From: Geothrix limicola
GTDB lineage: Bacteria > Acidobacteriota > Holophagae > Holophagales > Holophagaceae
Reading direction: 5' to 3'
NCBI RefSeq assembly: GCF_030268085.1
Contig: NZ_BSDE01000006.1
Span: 491-64,490, forward strand
Length of the DNA stretch: 64,000 bases
A program made the translations under genes and the position numbers. Shown in pieces: positions 45,644 to 53,892 of this stretch (the first letter of the stretch is position 1; the number at the start of each line of letters is the position of its first letter). The notes beneath the pieces are model-generated. The model searched no databases, was not told the DNA's origin, and was given only the letters and a program-made list of their open reading frames with translations.

Positions 45644-46039
45644 ATGTTCACCGTCAGCTCCGACCCCGACCGCAACCGGCTCTACATCACGCTATCCGGT
45701 TATCTGGAGGGCCCGGAGCGCCAGGAGGTCACGAAGGCGGTTATGGCCGAAGCGGCCAAACTGGCGCCCGGCTTCGACGTGATCACGGACATCACGGGCC
45801 TTCACGCCACCAACAAGGACGGTCTCAAGGATTTCCTCCGCGCCAAGTCCGCCCTGAAGCTCAGGGGCGCGGGGCACACCATCCGGGTGACCCGGATTCC
45901 CCTCAGCCGCATCCAGCTCCAGCGCATTACCGAAGAAGCCGGCTACCAGCAGGATCACGCCGACAGCCTCGAGGAGGCCGACCGGATGCTCGATGCCCTG
46001 CGGGCCGACCGCCGGGTTCGAGCCGATATTGGCTCCTGA
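45644..46039 (+). CDS. STAS-like hypothetical protein
   Basis: A 131-residue soluble protein. The pattern MFTVSSDPDRNRLYITLSGYLEGPERQEV then FDVITDITGL and TIRVTRIPLSRIQLQRI resembles a SpoIIAA/STAS fold without the phosphorylatable Ser context. It starts 4 bases after folE stops, so the two are probably cotranscribed. Function unknown. Confidence 0.7.
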   Translation: MFTVSSDPDRNRLYITLSGYLEGPERQEVTKAVMAEAAKLAPGFDVITDITGLHATNKDGLKDFLRAKSALKLRGAGHTIRVTRIPLSRIQLQRITEEAGYQQDHADSLEEADRMLDALRADRRVRADIGS

Positions 46040-46082
46040 GGATCCGCGCCGCTCGGTCCGGGCCTCCTTTCCACGGTGATCC

Positions 46083-46292
46083 ATGAAACCCACACCCAAC
46101 GACCTTCCGATCTACCGCCTGCTGACGGGCCTCGACGACGCGACCTTCTGCCGCCGGGTGAGCGAAGCCCTGTCCCAGGGCTACGTCCTGCACGGGTCGC
46201 CGGCCCTCACCTTCGATGGGGAGAAGGTGATCGTGGCCCAAGCTGTCGTCTGGCCCCATCCCATCAAGCCCAAGGATGAGTCACCCACCTGA
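46083..46292 (+). CDS. DUF1737-type small protein
   Basis: A 69-residue protein. IYRLLTGLDDATFCRRVSEALSQGYVLHGSPALTFDG is the DUF1737 signature; the C-terminus holds IVAQAVVWP. Members are short, cytosolic and of unknown function. The stop lies upstream of the following signal-peptide protein with no overlap once that gene's start is moved to 46327. Confidence 0.85.
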   Translation: MKPTPNDLPIYRLLTGLDDATFCRRVSEALSQGYVLHGSPALTFDGEKVIVAQAVVWPHPIKPKDESPT

Positions 46293-46326
46293 ACCTTCCC
46301 GCCCCCCGCGCCTTCCAGGAGATCCC

Positions 46327-46776
46327 ATGCGCCGAGCCCTTGTCCCCGCCCTGACCTTCCTTCTCTCCACAGTTCCCGCCTGGGCGGAAGGCGGACTGGA
46401 CGCCTTCCTCCGCCAGGTGAACGTCCAGGCCCGGGCGGATCTGAACGGTTTCTCCGCCAAGGTGAGCGCCCAGTTCGGTGTTCCCGAAGCCCAGGTCCGG
46501 GTCGTGCTCGGCAAGGTGAGCGAGCCAGCGGATGCGTTCATGGTCTTCCAGCTCGGTCAGATGACCCGGCAGCCCACGGAATCCGTGATGCGGGTCTACC
46601 AGACGGGCAAGGGCCGCGGTTGGGGCGCCCTGGCCCAGGAGCTCGGGATCAAGCCGGGCTCGCCGGAATTCCACGCCCTCAAGCGCGGCGATCTGCATTT
46701 CGGCACGGATTCCGGGGATCAGCCGGGCGCCAAGGGGCACGGCAAAGGCAAGGGCCACGGGAAGGGCAATCACTAG
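46327..46776 (+). CDS. Secreted hypothetical protein with a Gly/Lys/His-rich tail
   Basis: A 149-residue protein. ATG at 46327 has AGGAG upstream and gives a signal peptide (MRRALVPALTFLLSTVPAWA). The mature part is helical (FSAKVSAQFGVPEAQVRVVLGKVSEPADAFMVFQLGQMTRQ), and the C-terminus is a GHGKGKGHGKG repeat that could bind metal or polyanions. I do not recognise a named family. Confidence 0.75.
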   Translation: MRRALVPALTFLLSTVPAWAEGGLDAFLRQVNVQARADLNGFSAKVSAQFGVPEAQVRVVLGKVSEPADAFMVFQLGQMTRQPTESVMRVYQTGKGRGWGALAQELGIKPGSPEFHALKRGDLHFGTDSGDQPGAKGHGKGKGHGKGNH

Positions 46777-46788
46777 GGTTCTCCGGCG

Positions 46789-47304
46789 ATGACCATCCTC
46801 CGTGCCCTGCTCGCCGATATCACCACGCTGCAGGTGGAGGCCATCGTCAACGCGGCCAACGGCTCGCTTCTGGGCGGAGGCGGCGTGGACGGGGCCATCC
46901 ACCGCGCCGCGGGGCCCGAGCTGCTGGCGGAATGCCGCGGGCTGGGCGGCTGCCCCGTGGGTGAAGCCAAGCTCACCAAGGGCTACCGGCTGCCGGTGAA
47001 GTACGTCATCCATGCGGTGGGTCCCGTGTGGCGGGGCGGGACCCAGGGCGAGCCCGACCTGCTCGCCTCCTGCTACCGCCGCTCGCTGGAGTTGGCTGAG
47101 GAGCACGGCCTACGCAGCCTCGCCTTCCCCGCCATCAGCACGGGCATCTTCGGCTATCCCGTCGAGGCCGCGGCCACCGTGGCCCTCGAGGCGGTGCGGG
47201 CCCATCTCGCCCGGGGCAGCGGGCTCGAGGAGGTTCTTTTCTGCTGTTTTTCCCCTTCGGACCTGGCCGTCTACGAGCGGCGGCTCCAGACTCGGAGCAC
47301 CTAG
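46789..47304 (+). CDS. Macrodomain protein (O-acetyl-ADP-ribose deacetylase type)
   Basis: A 171-residue single macrodomain. [30 protein letters not shown] is the ADP-ribose-binding signature, followed by YVIHAVGP and [13 protein letters not shown]. Homologues such as YmdB remove ADP-ribose or hydrolyse O-acetyl-ADP-ribose. It begins 13 bases after the secreted protein gene. Confidence 0.95.
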   Translation: MTILRALLADITTLQVEAIVNAANGSLLGGGGVDGAIHRAAGPELLAECRGLGGCPVGEAKLTKGYRLPVKYVIHAVGPVWRGGTQGEPDLLASCYRRSLELAEEHGLRSLAFPAISTGIFGYPVEAAATVALEAVRAHLARGSGLEEVLFCCFSPSDLAVYERRLQTRST

Positions 47305-47316
47305 ACCGGAGGGGCC

Positions 47317-47619
47317 ATGCACTACCTGCTGATGTACGAGGTCGGCCGGAGCTATCTGGAGCGCCGCACTGAATTCCGCGACGAACACCTGGCGCTCGCC
47401 TGGCAGGCGCACGCACGGGGCGACCTGGTGCTGGGCGGAGCCCTGGCGGATCCGGTGGATGGCGCCGTGCTGCTCTTCCAGGGTGATTCGCCCACCGCCG
47501 CCGAACGCTTCGCCGCGGAGGATCCCTACGTCCTGCACGGGCTCGTGACGCACTGGCGCGTGCGCCCCTGGATCACGGTGGCGGGCACCGACGCGGCCAC
47601 GCCCATCCATCCGGCCTGA
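47317..47619 (+). CDS. YciI-like protein
   Basis: A 100-residue ferredoxin-like dimer-type protein. FRDEHLALAWQAHARGDLVLGGALADPVDGAVLLF matches the YciI family (conserved His and Asp). YciI proteins have been described as possible lactonase- or transport-related enzymes, but no reaction can be assigned here. It follows the macrodomain gene by 12 bases. Confidence 0.88.
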   Translation: MHYLLMYEVGRSYLERRTEFRDEHLALAWQAHARGDLVLGGALADPVDGAVLLFQGDSPTAAERFAAEDPYVLHGLVTHWRVRPWITVAGTDAATPIHPA

Positions 47620-47689
47620 GGCCGAGCCGTCACGGTCGGGTCGGGGGCAGCCCATGGCATCTCCCTCCAGTCCTGGCACAATCGCCCCC

Positions 47690-48004
47690 ATGTCCCTGCC
47701 CACCCCTGAACTGAAGCTCGGTTACGACCTGTTCTCGAAGCTGCTGAACTGGGCGGCCGGGAAGCGGCAATCGAAGCGCCTGGAGGCCCTGAAGTCGGCG
47801 GCCTTCCAGGAGCTGCTCAAGGGCGATGCCGCGAACCTGGACCTGGTGGCCTCGGTGCTCAAAGAGATCCACAAGGCCGCCGACACCTCCGCCAAGGCCA
47901 TCCGCCTGGAAAACCTGTACGACACGGCCACCCATCCTCCCAAGGCTCGCAAGCCGGAACGCCGCCGCAAACCCGTGAAGAAGGACCCGGTCTCCAAGGG
48001 CTGA
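47690..48004 (+). CDS. Hypothetical basic protein
   Basis: About 104 residues from ATG at 47690 (a start 36 bases upstream is possible). Mostly helical, with many Lys and Arg, ending in the strongly basic ARKPERRRKPVKKDPVSKG. The central SAAFQELLKGDAANLDLVASVLKEIHKAAD looks like a small helical bundle. No family recognised; nucleic-acid or phosphate binding is possible from the charge only. Confidence 0.6.
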   Translation: MSLPTPELKLGYDLFSKLLNWAAGKRQSKRLEALKSAAFQELLKGDAANLDLVASVLKEIHKAADTSAKAIRLENLYDTATHPPKARKPERRRKPVKKDPVSKG

Positions 48005-48059
48005 GCGGACCACCAGGACAGGGCCAGTCCCCATGTTGAAATGGAGCCTCGGAGTTCCC

Positions 48060-48275
48060 ATGTCGATCAAGCCGCTCGCAGGTCTGGCCCTCATCGCCCT
48101 CGGGGCGGCGGCGCTGGCCTGGCCCGAACTCAGCTACACGAAGCAGACCCATGACGCCAAGCTGGGCCCCCTGGAATTCACGGTGAAGGAGAAGGACACG
48201 GTGCGCCTCCCCGTATGGCTGGGCCTGGCAGCCATCGCCGGGGGCACGGTGCTGGTCTGGAAGCGGAAGGCCTGA
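48060..48275 (+). CDS. DUF3185-like small membrane protein
   Basis: A 71-residue protein from ATG at 48060 with GGAG upstream. Two hydrophobic segments (PLAGLALIALGAAALAWPEL and PVWLGLAAIAGGTVLVW) flank a charged linker (SYTKQTHDAKLGPLEFTVKEKDTVRL). The layout fits small inner-membrane proteins common in acidobacteria and proteobacteria, function unknown. Confidence 0.7.
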   Translation: MSIKPLAGLALIALGAAALAWPELSYTKQTHDAKLGPLEFTVKEKDTVRLPVWLGLAAIAGGTVLVWKRKA

Positions 48276-48278
48276 ACC

Positions 48279-48815
48279 ATGCGCATCCTCGCCCTGTCCG
48301 GCAGCCTGCGGGCCCAATCCCTGAACACCCTGCTGCTGCGCGAAGCGGCCCGTCTCGCGCCTGAGGGCCTCACCTTCGCCTTCTGGGAACGCCTCGACGA
48401 CCTGCCCCACTTCAGCCCCGAGCGGGACGAGGATCCGCTGCCTGCCTCCGTCGCGGAGCTGCGTGCCCTCATTGCCGAGGCCGACGCCCTGCTCATCTGC
48501 ACGCCCGAGTACATCCACGCCATGCCCGCGGTGCTGAAGAACCTGCTGGAGTGGATCGTGTCGTCGGGCGTGTGCGTAGGCAAGCCCACGGCCGCCTGGA
48601 GCGTGTCGCCCTCCATGGAAGGCGGCGCCAAGGCCCACGCCTCGCTCGTCCACACGCTGGAAGTGATGTCCGCCAAGGTGGCCCACGGGGCTTCACTTAG
48701 CCTCACCCTCGCCCGCTCGGGCCTGGATGGGGAAGAACACTTGAAGGACCCCGCGCAGACGGCCTCCCTGCGCGCTGCCATCCAGGCCCTCATCGATTCG
48801 GTCGAGGCCGCGTGA
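48279..48815 (+). CDS. NADPH-dependent FMN reductase family protein
   Basis: A 178-residue flavodoxin-fold reductase. ILALSGSLRAQSLNTLLLREA is the phosphate-binding start, and TPEYIHAMPAVLKNLLEWI is the FMN-binding signature. Homologues reduce FMN, quinones, azo dyes or chromate with NAD(P)H. It begins 3 bases after the preceding gene and overlaps the next gene by four bases. Confidence 0.92.
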   Translation: MRILALSGSLRAQSLNTLLLREAARLAPEGLTFAFWERLDDLPHFSPERDEDPLPASVAELRALIAEADALLICTPEYIHAMPAVLKNLLEWIVSSGVCVGKPTAAWSVSPSMEGGAKAHASLVHTLEVMSAKVAHGASLSLTLARSGLDGEEHLKDPAQTASLRAAIQALIDSVEAA

Positions 48816-49288
48816 ACGGCGAGCCCTCCGAGATCCGCATCTTCGTGGATGCCGACGCCTGTCCCGTGAAGGATGAGGTCTTCCGCGTGGCCACGCGCTG
48901 CGGCCTGAAGGTGTTCGTCGTCTCAAACTCCTCGCTGCGCCTGCCGCGCAACCCGCTCGTCGAGGCGGTGGTGGTGGCCAAGGGCCAGTTCGACGGCGCC
49001 GACGACTGGATCGTCGAGCAGATCACACACCGCGACATCGCCGTCACGGCCGATATCCCCCTGGCCGCGCGCTGCCTGGAAAAGGGCGCCCGGGTCCTGG
49101 ACGCCAAGGGCCGCGTGTTTTCACCCGATTCCATCGGCGATGCCCTGGCCAGCCGCGAACTGATGGCCCACCTAAGGGCCATGGGCGAGATGGGCGGCGG
49201 CCCCCCGCCCTTCACCGCCCGGGACCGCTCCACCTTCCTGCAGCGCCTGGACGACCTGATCCAGGCGCAGCGCCGCGCGAGGCGCTAG
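48812..49288 (+). CDS. YaiI/YqxD family protein (DUF188)
   Basis: A 158-residue protein starting with GTG at 48812, overlapping the FMN-reductase stop. IRIFVDADACPVKDEVFRVA is the family signature (a PIN-like acidic start), followed by ADDWIVEQITHRDIAVTADIPLAARCLEKGARVLDAKG. It is predicted to be a nuclease-like fold; the reaction is unknown. Confidence 0.93.
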   Translation: MNGEPSEIRIFVDADACPVKDEVFRVATRCGLKVFVVSNSSLRLPRNPLVEAVVVAKGQFDGADDWIVEQITHRDIAVTADIPLAARCLEKGARVLDAKGRVFSPDSIGDALASRELMAHLRAMGEMGGGPPPFTARDRSTFLQRLDDLIQAQRRARR

Positions 49289-49338
49289 ACTCAGGTGAGG
49301 GCCCCGCGGCTTGAACCCTTTTCGTGATCGGATGCGCC

Positions 49339-49509
49339 ATGGCCAGAACGCCCAACTACAACTTCGAGAAGCGGCAGAAAGACCTGGCCCGTCAGAAGAA
49401 GAAAGAAGAAAAGCTGCAGAAGAAGGCCCAGAAGAAGGAAAAGACTGACGAAGAGGGCGGCGAGACTGAAGCCGGTACCGAGACCAGCGAATCGCCCGAG
49501 CACGACTAA
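49339..49509 (+). CDS. Small charged conserved protein
   Basis: A 56-residue protein from ATG at 49339 (a start 15 bases upstream is possible). MARTPNYNFEKRQKDLARQKKKEEKLQKK is a pattern I recall from a widespread family of small basic-acidic proteins. The C-terminal third is acidic (DEEGGETEAGTETSE). Probably unfolded or a coiled coil. Function unknown. Confidence 0.75.
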   Translation: MARTPNYNFEKRQKDLARQKKKEEKLQKKAQKKEKTDEEGGETEAGTETSESPEHD

Positions 49510-49526
49510 CAGGTAGGCAGCACCCC

Positions 49527-50225
49527 TCAGCCCAGCCAGCGCGACAGGCTTGGCGCCAGCAGCACCAGGGCGACGCCGGCGAGGATCATGGTCAGGCTGG
49601 CCACGACGCCTTCTTCGGAACCCAGTTCGCGGGCCTTGGCGCTTCCGGCGGCGTGGGCCGCGGCGCCGAAGAGGGCCCCGCGCGCCATCCGGGAGCGGAG
49701 GGGCAGGAACGCGAGTACCGCCTCGCCAAGCACCATGCCGCAGACGCCCGTGATCACGACGAAGAGGGCCGCCAGGTCCCGCGTGCCGCCCAGCTGCTCC
49801 GTGGCGGCCAGCGCGAAGGGCGTCGATACCGAGCGGGTCAGCAGGCTGCGCGAGAGTTCGCGATCCAGGTGGAAGAGCCGGGCCAGGCCCCAGCTCGTCA
49901 GCAGGCCGAAGACCACGCCTGCGATCACGCCGGCCCCGAGGGAATAGGCGTGGCGCCGGATGAGGGCGCGGTACTCGTAGATGGGCACGCCGAAGGCCAC
50001 GGTGGCGGGCCCGAGGAGCCACAGCAGCCAGCGAGTGTCGGCGAAATAGGTGGCGTAGGGGATGCGGCCCAGCGCCACGAGGAGGATCAGCAGCAGCGGC
50101 GCCAGCACCAGGGGCGCGCACCACCACCAGCCCAGGCGCGCGTAGAGCCGCTTGGCGCCGAGGTAGACACCCACGGTCGCCAGCAGGCAGAAGAGGGCGG
50201 GCAGACTCGAGAGCAGGTGACTCAT
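49527..50225 (-). CDS. lrgB: LrgB-like membrane protein
   Basis: A 232-residue inner-membrane protein; ATG at 50225 overlaps the lrgA stop by four bases. About seven helices. TVAFGVPIYEYRALIRRHAYSLGAGVIAGVVFG, LTRSVSTPFALAATEQLGG and RGALFGAAAHAAGSAKA are LrgB hallmarks. LrgAB/CidAB pairs influence murein hydrolase activity, pyruvate uptake and cell lysis in firmicutes; the role here is not known. Confidence 0.92.
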   Translation of the reverse strand: MSHLLSSLPALFCLLATVGVYLGAKRLYARLGWWWCAPLVLAPLLLILLVALGRIPYATYFADTRWLLWLLGPATVAFGVPIYEYRALIRRHAYSLGAGVIAGVVFGLLTSWGLARLFHLDRELSRSLLTRSVSTPFALAATEQLGGTRDLAALFVVITGVCGMVLGEAVLAFLPLRSRMARGALFGAAAHAAGSAKARELGSEEGVVASLTMILAGVALVLLAPSLSRWLG

Positions 50226-50686
50226 CTGGGATCCCCGCCCTGCCTGAGCCTCAGGCGGCGCTCCCAGCGGAAGACGCGCTCGACGACGAGGGCCGTGCCC
50301 ACCATCACCGCCACCGTGCCCACGAGGATCACCACCAGGAGCTGCCACCCCGCCTTGAGGATCACCGAGGGGTACTGCACCACCGCCACCACGGCGGGAA
50401 TGAAGAAGAGCAGCATCTCCGCCAGCAGCCAGTCCGCTCCTTCCTTGATCCAGGCCAGGGGCAGGAGCCCCGTGTGGAGAAGCAGCACCAGGGCGCCCAG
50501 CGCGAGGACGCTGCCAGGGATCGGCAGGTGCAGCCCGCGCGCGGCCTGATCGGCGGCCCACCAGAGCGCCACCAGCCCGAGCACCTGCACCAGCGCCCGC
50601 AGGCCCGGATGCAGGGTCAGGGCCGAGGTTCCTTCGGGCTCAGAATCGATCGGAGGTGGAGGTGGTTCTTCGGCGGGCCCATTCAC
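50222..50686 (-). CDS. lrgA: LrgA/CidA-like membrane protein
   Basis: A 154-residue protein with a Pro/Glu-rich N-terminus and four helices. GLHLPIPGSVLALGALVLLLHTGLLPLAWIKEGADWLLAEMLLFFIPAVVAVVQYP is the CidA/LrgA signature. It is paired with lrgB through an ATGA overlap. Confidence 0.92.
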   Translation of the reverse strand: MNGPAEEPPPPPIDSEPEGTSALTLHPGLRALVQVLGLVALWWAADQAARGLHLPIPGSVLALGALVLLLHTGLLPLAWIKEGADWLLAEMLLFFIPAVVAVVQYPSVILKAGWQLLVVILVGTVAVMVGTALVVERVFRWERRLRLRQGGDPR

Positions 50687-50758
50687 ACCCCCAGCCTACC
50701 GGAGGCGCCTCATCCCCGGGGCCGGATCGGGGAAGATGGATCTGCGGAAGGAGATCCC

Positions 50759-51199
50759 ATGCAGCCCGAGCGCCCCCTCATTCGCCCCGCCGCAATCGAG
50801 GATGCCGATCGGCTCGCGGACCTCTCAGGCCAGCTCGGCTATCCCGCCTCGCCCGCCGAGATCCTGGACCGCCTCCGCCGGATCGCCGCGCGTGAGGATC
50901 AGCAGGTGCTCGTCGCCCTGCTGCAGGGCCAGGTGGTGGGGTGGGCCCAGGTGGGACGGGCCCTGTCCCTGGAATCGGGCCTGCAGGCCGAGCTGCTGGG
51001 GCTGGTGGTGGACGAGGCCCACCGCGGACGGGGAATCGGCCAGGTGCTGGTGGCCGAGGCCGAAGGCTGGGCCCAAGCCCAGGGGCTGCCCGCCCTGCGC
51101 GTCCGCTGCAACGTCCTGCGCGAGGCCACCCACCGCTTCTACCGCCGCCTCGGGTACAACGAAGCCAAGCGGCAGGTCGTCTTCCGGAAAACCTGGTGA
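50759..51199 (+). CDS. GNAT-family N-acetyltransferase
   Basis: A 146-residue acetyltransferase; ATG at 50759 has AAGGAG upstream. The acetyl-CoA site reads VDEAHRGRGIGQVLVAEAE (R-G-x-G-I/G), then the family's RVRCNVLREATHRFYRRLGY. The substrate is unknown. It is divergent from lrgA. Confidence 0.92.
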   Translation: MQPERPLIRPAAIEDADRLADLSGQLGYPASPAEILDRLRRIAAREDQQVLVALLQGQVVGWAQVGRALSLESGLQAELLGLVVDEAHRGRGIGQVLVAEAEGWAQAQGLPALRVRCNVLREATHRFYRRLGYNEAKRQVVFRKTW

Positions 51200-51323
51200 G
51201 CCGGATTTCCTGAAGGCCAGGTCTCGACATATCGGGAATAGGACTCGCGACCCGCCGGGAATCGCTTCTGCATTCAACCCGTCAAAGAATCTCAAACCAA
51301 TTCAAAAACGGGAGTTATTGCTT

Positions 51324-51339
51324 TGGCACAGAGATGGCT
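51324..51339 (+). promoter_or_regulatory. Candidate sigma-54 promoter of the rubrerythrin group
   Basis: TGGCAC, five bases, then TGGCT (51324-51339) matches the sigma-54 consensus TGGCAC-N5-TTGCW with one mismatch; GG and GC are spaced 10 bases apart, as required. It lies 40 bases before the rubrerythrin start. No enhancer-binding protein is visible nearby. Confidence 0.4.
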
Positions 51340-51378
51340 CTACCTTGATGCCGCCGTTCGCGGCCCACAGGAGACGCC

Positions 51379-51843
51379 ATGTCCTTCACCGAATCCAAGA
51401 CCCACCAGAACCTCAAGGCCGCCTTCGCCGGCGAAAGCCAGGCCAACCGGCGCTACACCTGGATGGCCCAGGTCGCGGAGAAGGAGGGCCTTCCCGAAGT
51501 GGCCGCCCTTTTCAAGCACAGCGCCGATGGCGAAACGGGCCACGCCCTGAAGCACCTCATGTTCCTGGCCGCCCAGGCCGGTGACCCCGCAACGGGCCTG
51601 CCCCTGGGCGACTCGCTCACGAACCTGAAGTCCGCCGTGGCCGGCGAGACCTACGAATACACGGACATGTATCCCGAGTTCGCCCGGGTGGCCCGGGAAG
51701 AAGGCCACACCGAGATCGCCGCCTGGTTCGAAACCCTGGCCAAGGTCGAGCGCTTCCACGCCGGCCGCTTCCAGGACGCGCTCACGCGGCTCCAGTCCGG
51801 CGCCATCTCCGCGCCCGACGCCGACATCGCCAAGCACATCTGA
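51379..51843 (+). CDS. Rubrerythrin, form without rubredoxin domain
   Basis: A 154-residue diiron protein. [16 protein letters not shown] with [12 protein letters not shown] (ExxH), and [14 protein letters not shown] with VERFHAGRF (ExxH), form the four-helix diiron site. The usual C-terminal rubredoxin CxxC pair is absent, so electrons must come from elsewhere. Likely hydrogen-peroxide scavenging. It leads the rubrerythrin-DUF3501-Dps group. Confidence 0.94.
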   Translation: MSFTESKTHQNLKAAFAGESQANRRYTWMAQVAEKEGLPEVAALFKHSADGETGHALKHLMFLAAQAGDPATGLPLGDSLTNLKSAVAGETYEYTDMYPEFARVAREEGHTEIAAWFETLAKVERFHAGRFQDALTRLQSGAISAPDADIAKHI

Positions 51844-51850
51844 GGCCGCC

Positions 51851-52399
51851 ATGAACCTCGTCTTCGACCCCTCCACCGAGCGCACCCGGTACGAGGCGCG
51901 CCAAGCCTTCCTGGCCCGCCAGGAGGCCCTGCGCCTGGATCTGGCGCTGGGCATCACCTACCAGCCCGAGACCGCCGAAAGCGTCGAGGACCAGGTCGTG
52001 GAGACCCTCTGGGCCGAAGGCCTGACCTTGAAGACCGCGCCGCCCGAGGATGTGGCCGAGGCCCGCGCCTCCTTCGCCGTGCTCGCGCCCCGCCGCGAGC
52101 CCGGCGGCCAGAGCCTCGTCGCCACCTTGTTCCTGGGCTTCCCCGACGAGGTCCGCGAAGCACGGCTGGCGGCCCTCCAGCAGTTCCCCGATCAGCTCGC
52201 GCTGGAGCTGTCGGATGGCTCGCGGGCCTGGCCCCTCGTGGACCGCGGCGCCGCCGGTCCTGAAGACCGGCTGCCGGCGGTGCTCGCCCTGCGCTACTTC
52301 ATTCCGGACGGCTGCCGCATCGCCGCCCTCGTCTCCAATCACGCCGACGTCTCCGGCCGCTGGCCCGCGCCCGCCGCCTGGGAGACCTGGCCTTCCTGA
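51851..52399 (+). CDS. DUF3501-like protein
   Basis: A 182-residue soluble protein. [42 protein letters not shown] and [24 protein letters not shown] match in order what I recall of DUF3501, whose genes typically sit beside a rubrerythrin. It starts 7 bases after the rubrerythrin stop. Function unknown. The Fe-S oxidoreductase usually in such clusters is not present here. Confidence 0.65.
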   Translation: MNLVFDPSTERTRYEARQAFLARQEALRLDLALGITYQPETAESVEDQVVETLWAEGLTLKTAPPEDVAEARASFAVLAPRREPGGQSLVATLFLGFPDEVREARLAALQQFPDQLALELSDGSRAWPLVDRGAAGPEDRLPAVLALRYFIPDGCRIAALVSNHADVSGRWPAPAAWETWPS

Positions 52400-52408
52400 G
52401 GAGATTCC

Positions 52409-52852
52409 ATGAACCACGCCGTCACCGATCATCTGAATGTCGAACTGGCCACCGCCTTCGTGCTGGCCCTCAATGCGAAGCGCTACCACTGGACCGTCAG
52501 CGGTCCGCATTTCCGCGATTACCACCTGCGCTTCGAGGACCTCTACGCCGCCGCGGACGGGACCGTGGACGAACTGGCCGAGCGCATCCGCATGCTGGGC
52601 GGTGTGCCCCTCCACACCCCCTCCCAGATCGAGGCCCGGACCAAGGCGGCCATTTCGAATCCGGCCCTCCAGATGAGTCCCCACACCATGCTGAAGGAGG
52701 CCCTCGGCAACGAGGAGGCCACCATCGCCCTCATGCACGAAGGCATCGAACTAGCCAACGGCGCCGGCGATCCGGGCACCGCAGACCTGCTCACCCGCTT
52801 CGTGCAGGTGCATCAGAAGGAGGCCTGGTTCCTGCGGGAAATGCTCGGTTGA
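52409..52852 (+). CDS. dps: Dps-like ferritin family protein
   Basis: A 147-residue Dps monomer. LNAKRYHWTVSGPHFRDYHLRFEDLYAAADGTVDELAERIRMLGG carries the ferroxidase-site His, Asp and Glu of the dimer interface. No lysine-rich DNA-binding N-terminal tail is seen. It would store iron and quench peroxide-driven Fenton chemistry. ATG has GAGGAGAT upstream. Confidence 0.92.
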   Translation: MNHAVTDHLNVELATAFVLALNAKRYHWTVSGPHFRDYHLRFEDLYAAADGTVDELAERIRMLGGVPLHTPSQIEARTKAAISNPALQMSPHTMLKEALGNEEATIALMHEGIELANGAGDPGTADLLTRFVQVHQKEAWFLREMLG

Positions 52853-52949
52853 TAGCAGACCCGGGCCTGAACATTGTGCCTGTTTCATCCAATTTCCGAC
52901 TTTTTCAGTAAACTACTCGTCCGCGCCCCGCGCACCCAAGGAGATGACC

Positions 52950-53528
52950 ATGGCCTACACCGCCAAGTCCTATGACCACTTGAAGGGCGGCGCCCTGAAA
53001 GGGCTCAGCGACGCCCAGCTCGACCAGCACTTCACGCTCTACAAGGGCTACGTCACCAAGCTGAACGAGATCGAGGAGAAGCTGGCGACGGTGGACAACA
53101 CCAAGCCCAACTACTCCTTCAACGAGTACAGCGAGCTGAAGCGCCGCGAGGCCGTGGCCTTCAACGGCTCCTTCCTCCACGAGCTCTACTTCGAGAACCT
53201 TGGCGCGGACAGCGACGTGAGCGCCGGCCTGAAGGCCGCCCTCGACGCCGCCGGCGGCCAGGACAAGGTCATCGCCGACCTCAAGGCCACGGCCATGGGC
53301 GGCCCCGGCTGGGCCCTGCTCACCCGCAACCGCCGCGACGGCAAGCTGCACACCTACTTCGTCGCCGAGCACCACCTGGGCCTGCCCATCGAGCAGGACC
53401 TGCTCGTGGTGCTGGACAGCTGGGAGCACGCGTTCATGGTCGATTACGGCATCGCCCGCGCGAAGTACCTCGATACGTTCGTTGAAAACATCAAGTGGAG
53501 CGAAGTCTCCAAGCGTTTCGGCAAGTAA
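52950..53528 (+). CDS. sodB: Iron/manganese superoxide dismutase
   Basis: A 192-residue SOD. I chose ATG at 52950 because AAGGAG is 6 bases upstream; an ATG two codons earlier touches the SD. Metal ligands in my numbering from the earlier ATG are H29, H79, D158 and H162 (in DSWEHAFMVDYG). The family is likely cytosolic (no signal peptide). The last 30 codons are repeated downstream at 53692-53785. It ends the oxidant-defence group. Confidence 0.95.
   Translation: MAYTAKSYDHLKGGALKGLSDAQLDQHFTLYKGYVTKLNEIEEKLATVDNTKPNYSFNEYSELKRREAVAFNGSFLHELYFENLGADSDVSAGLKAALDAAGGQDKVIADLKATAMGGPGWALLTRNRRDGKLHTYFVAEHHLGLPIEQDLLVVLDSWEHAFMVDYGIARAKYLDTFVENIKWSEVSKRFGK
53435..53528 (+). repeat. Direct repeat, first copy: sodB 3' end
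   Basis: The final 94 bases of sodB, from the C before ATGGTCGATTACGG to the TAA, are repeated at 53692-53785 with a single mismatch near the stop. Confidence 0.95.
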
Positions 53529-53570
53529 GGACGCGGGCGGCAATGCGCCGCTCAACGCGTGCTCGTGGTT

Positions 53571-53597
53571 GGGCCCCTTCGGGGGCCCGCCTTTTTC
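53571..53597 (+). terminator. sodB intrinsic terminator
   Basis: GGGCCCC TTCG GGGGCCC stem followed by GCCTTTTTC; the U-tract is clear. It lies about 42 bases after the sodB stop. Confidence 0.9.
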
Positions 53598-53691
53598 TTC
53601 CGGTCGCACACCTCCGTCTATCGCACAGCGCCTAGCACTGTGCTCCCAATCGCTTGCCCCTTCAGGGCTGCGCTCTTGGAGACGGAGCCTC

Positions 53692-53785
53692 CATGGTCGA
53701 TTACGGCATCGCCCGCGCGAAGTACCTCGATACGTTCGTTGAAAACATCAAGTGGAGCGAAGTCTCCAAGCGTTTCGGGAAGTAA
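53692..53785 (+). pseudogene. Duplicated sodB 3' fragment
   Basis: 93 of 94 bases match the end of sodB, covering its last 30 codons and stop. The internal Met codon at the fragment start lies a few bases after GGAG, so a 30-residue peptide could be translated, but it lacks all four metal ligands. Probably a partial duplication or the scar of an inserted element. Confidence 0.85.
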
Positions 53786-53821
53786 ACACACGCGGTTGAC
53801 ACCTCTCAGCACGCACTCAAG

Positions 53822-53850
53822 GTGGGGCTCCTTAGGGGCCCCGCTTTTTT
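53822..53850 (+). terminator. Terminator after the duplicated sodB fragment
   Basis: GTGGGGCTCC TTA GGGGCCCCGC forms a 10-bp stem with two G-U pairs, followed by TTTTTT. It sits 36 bases after the fragment's TAA, mirroring the position of the first terminator. Confidence 0.85.
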
Positions 53851-53892
53851 CTTGCGGCGTCATACTCTGGGCATTCTTTTCGGGAGGTCGCG

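Larger units (their letters stand above)
53529..53892. other. Region between sodB and the DUF2461 gene
   Basis: This 364-base stretch has no independent full-length gene. It contains terminator 1 (53571-53597), about 95 bases of unassigned DNA with a GCACAG/CTGTGC inverted repeat, the duplicated sodB 3' end (53692-53785) and terminator 2 (53822-53850). Confidence 0.8.

Noticed and set aside
53692-53785. Treating the duplicated sodB end as a functional small gene
   Set aside because: It lacks all metal ligands and is nearly identical to the parent end; a plausible start site alone is not enough.
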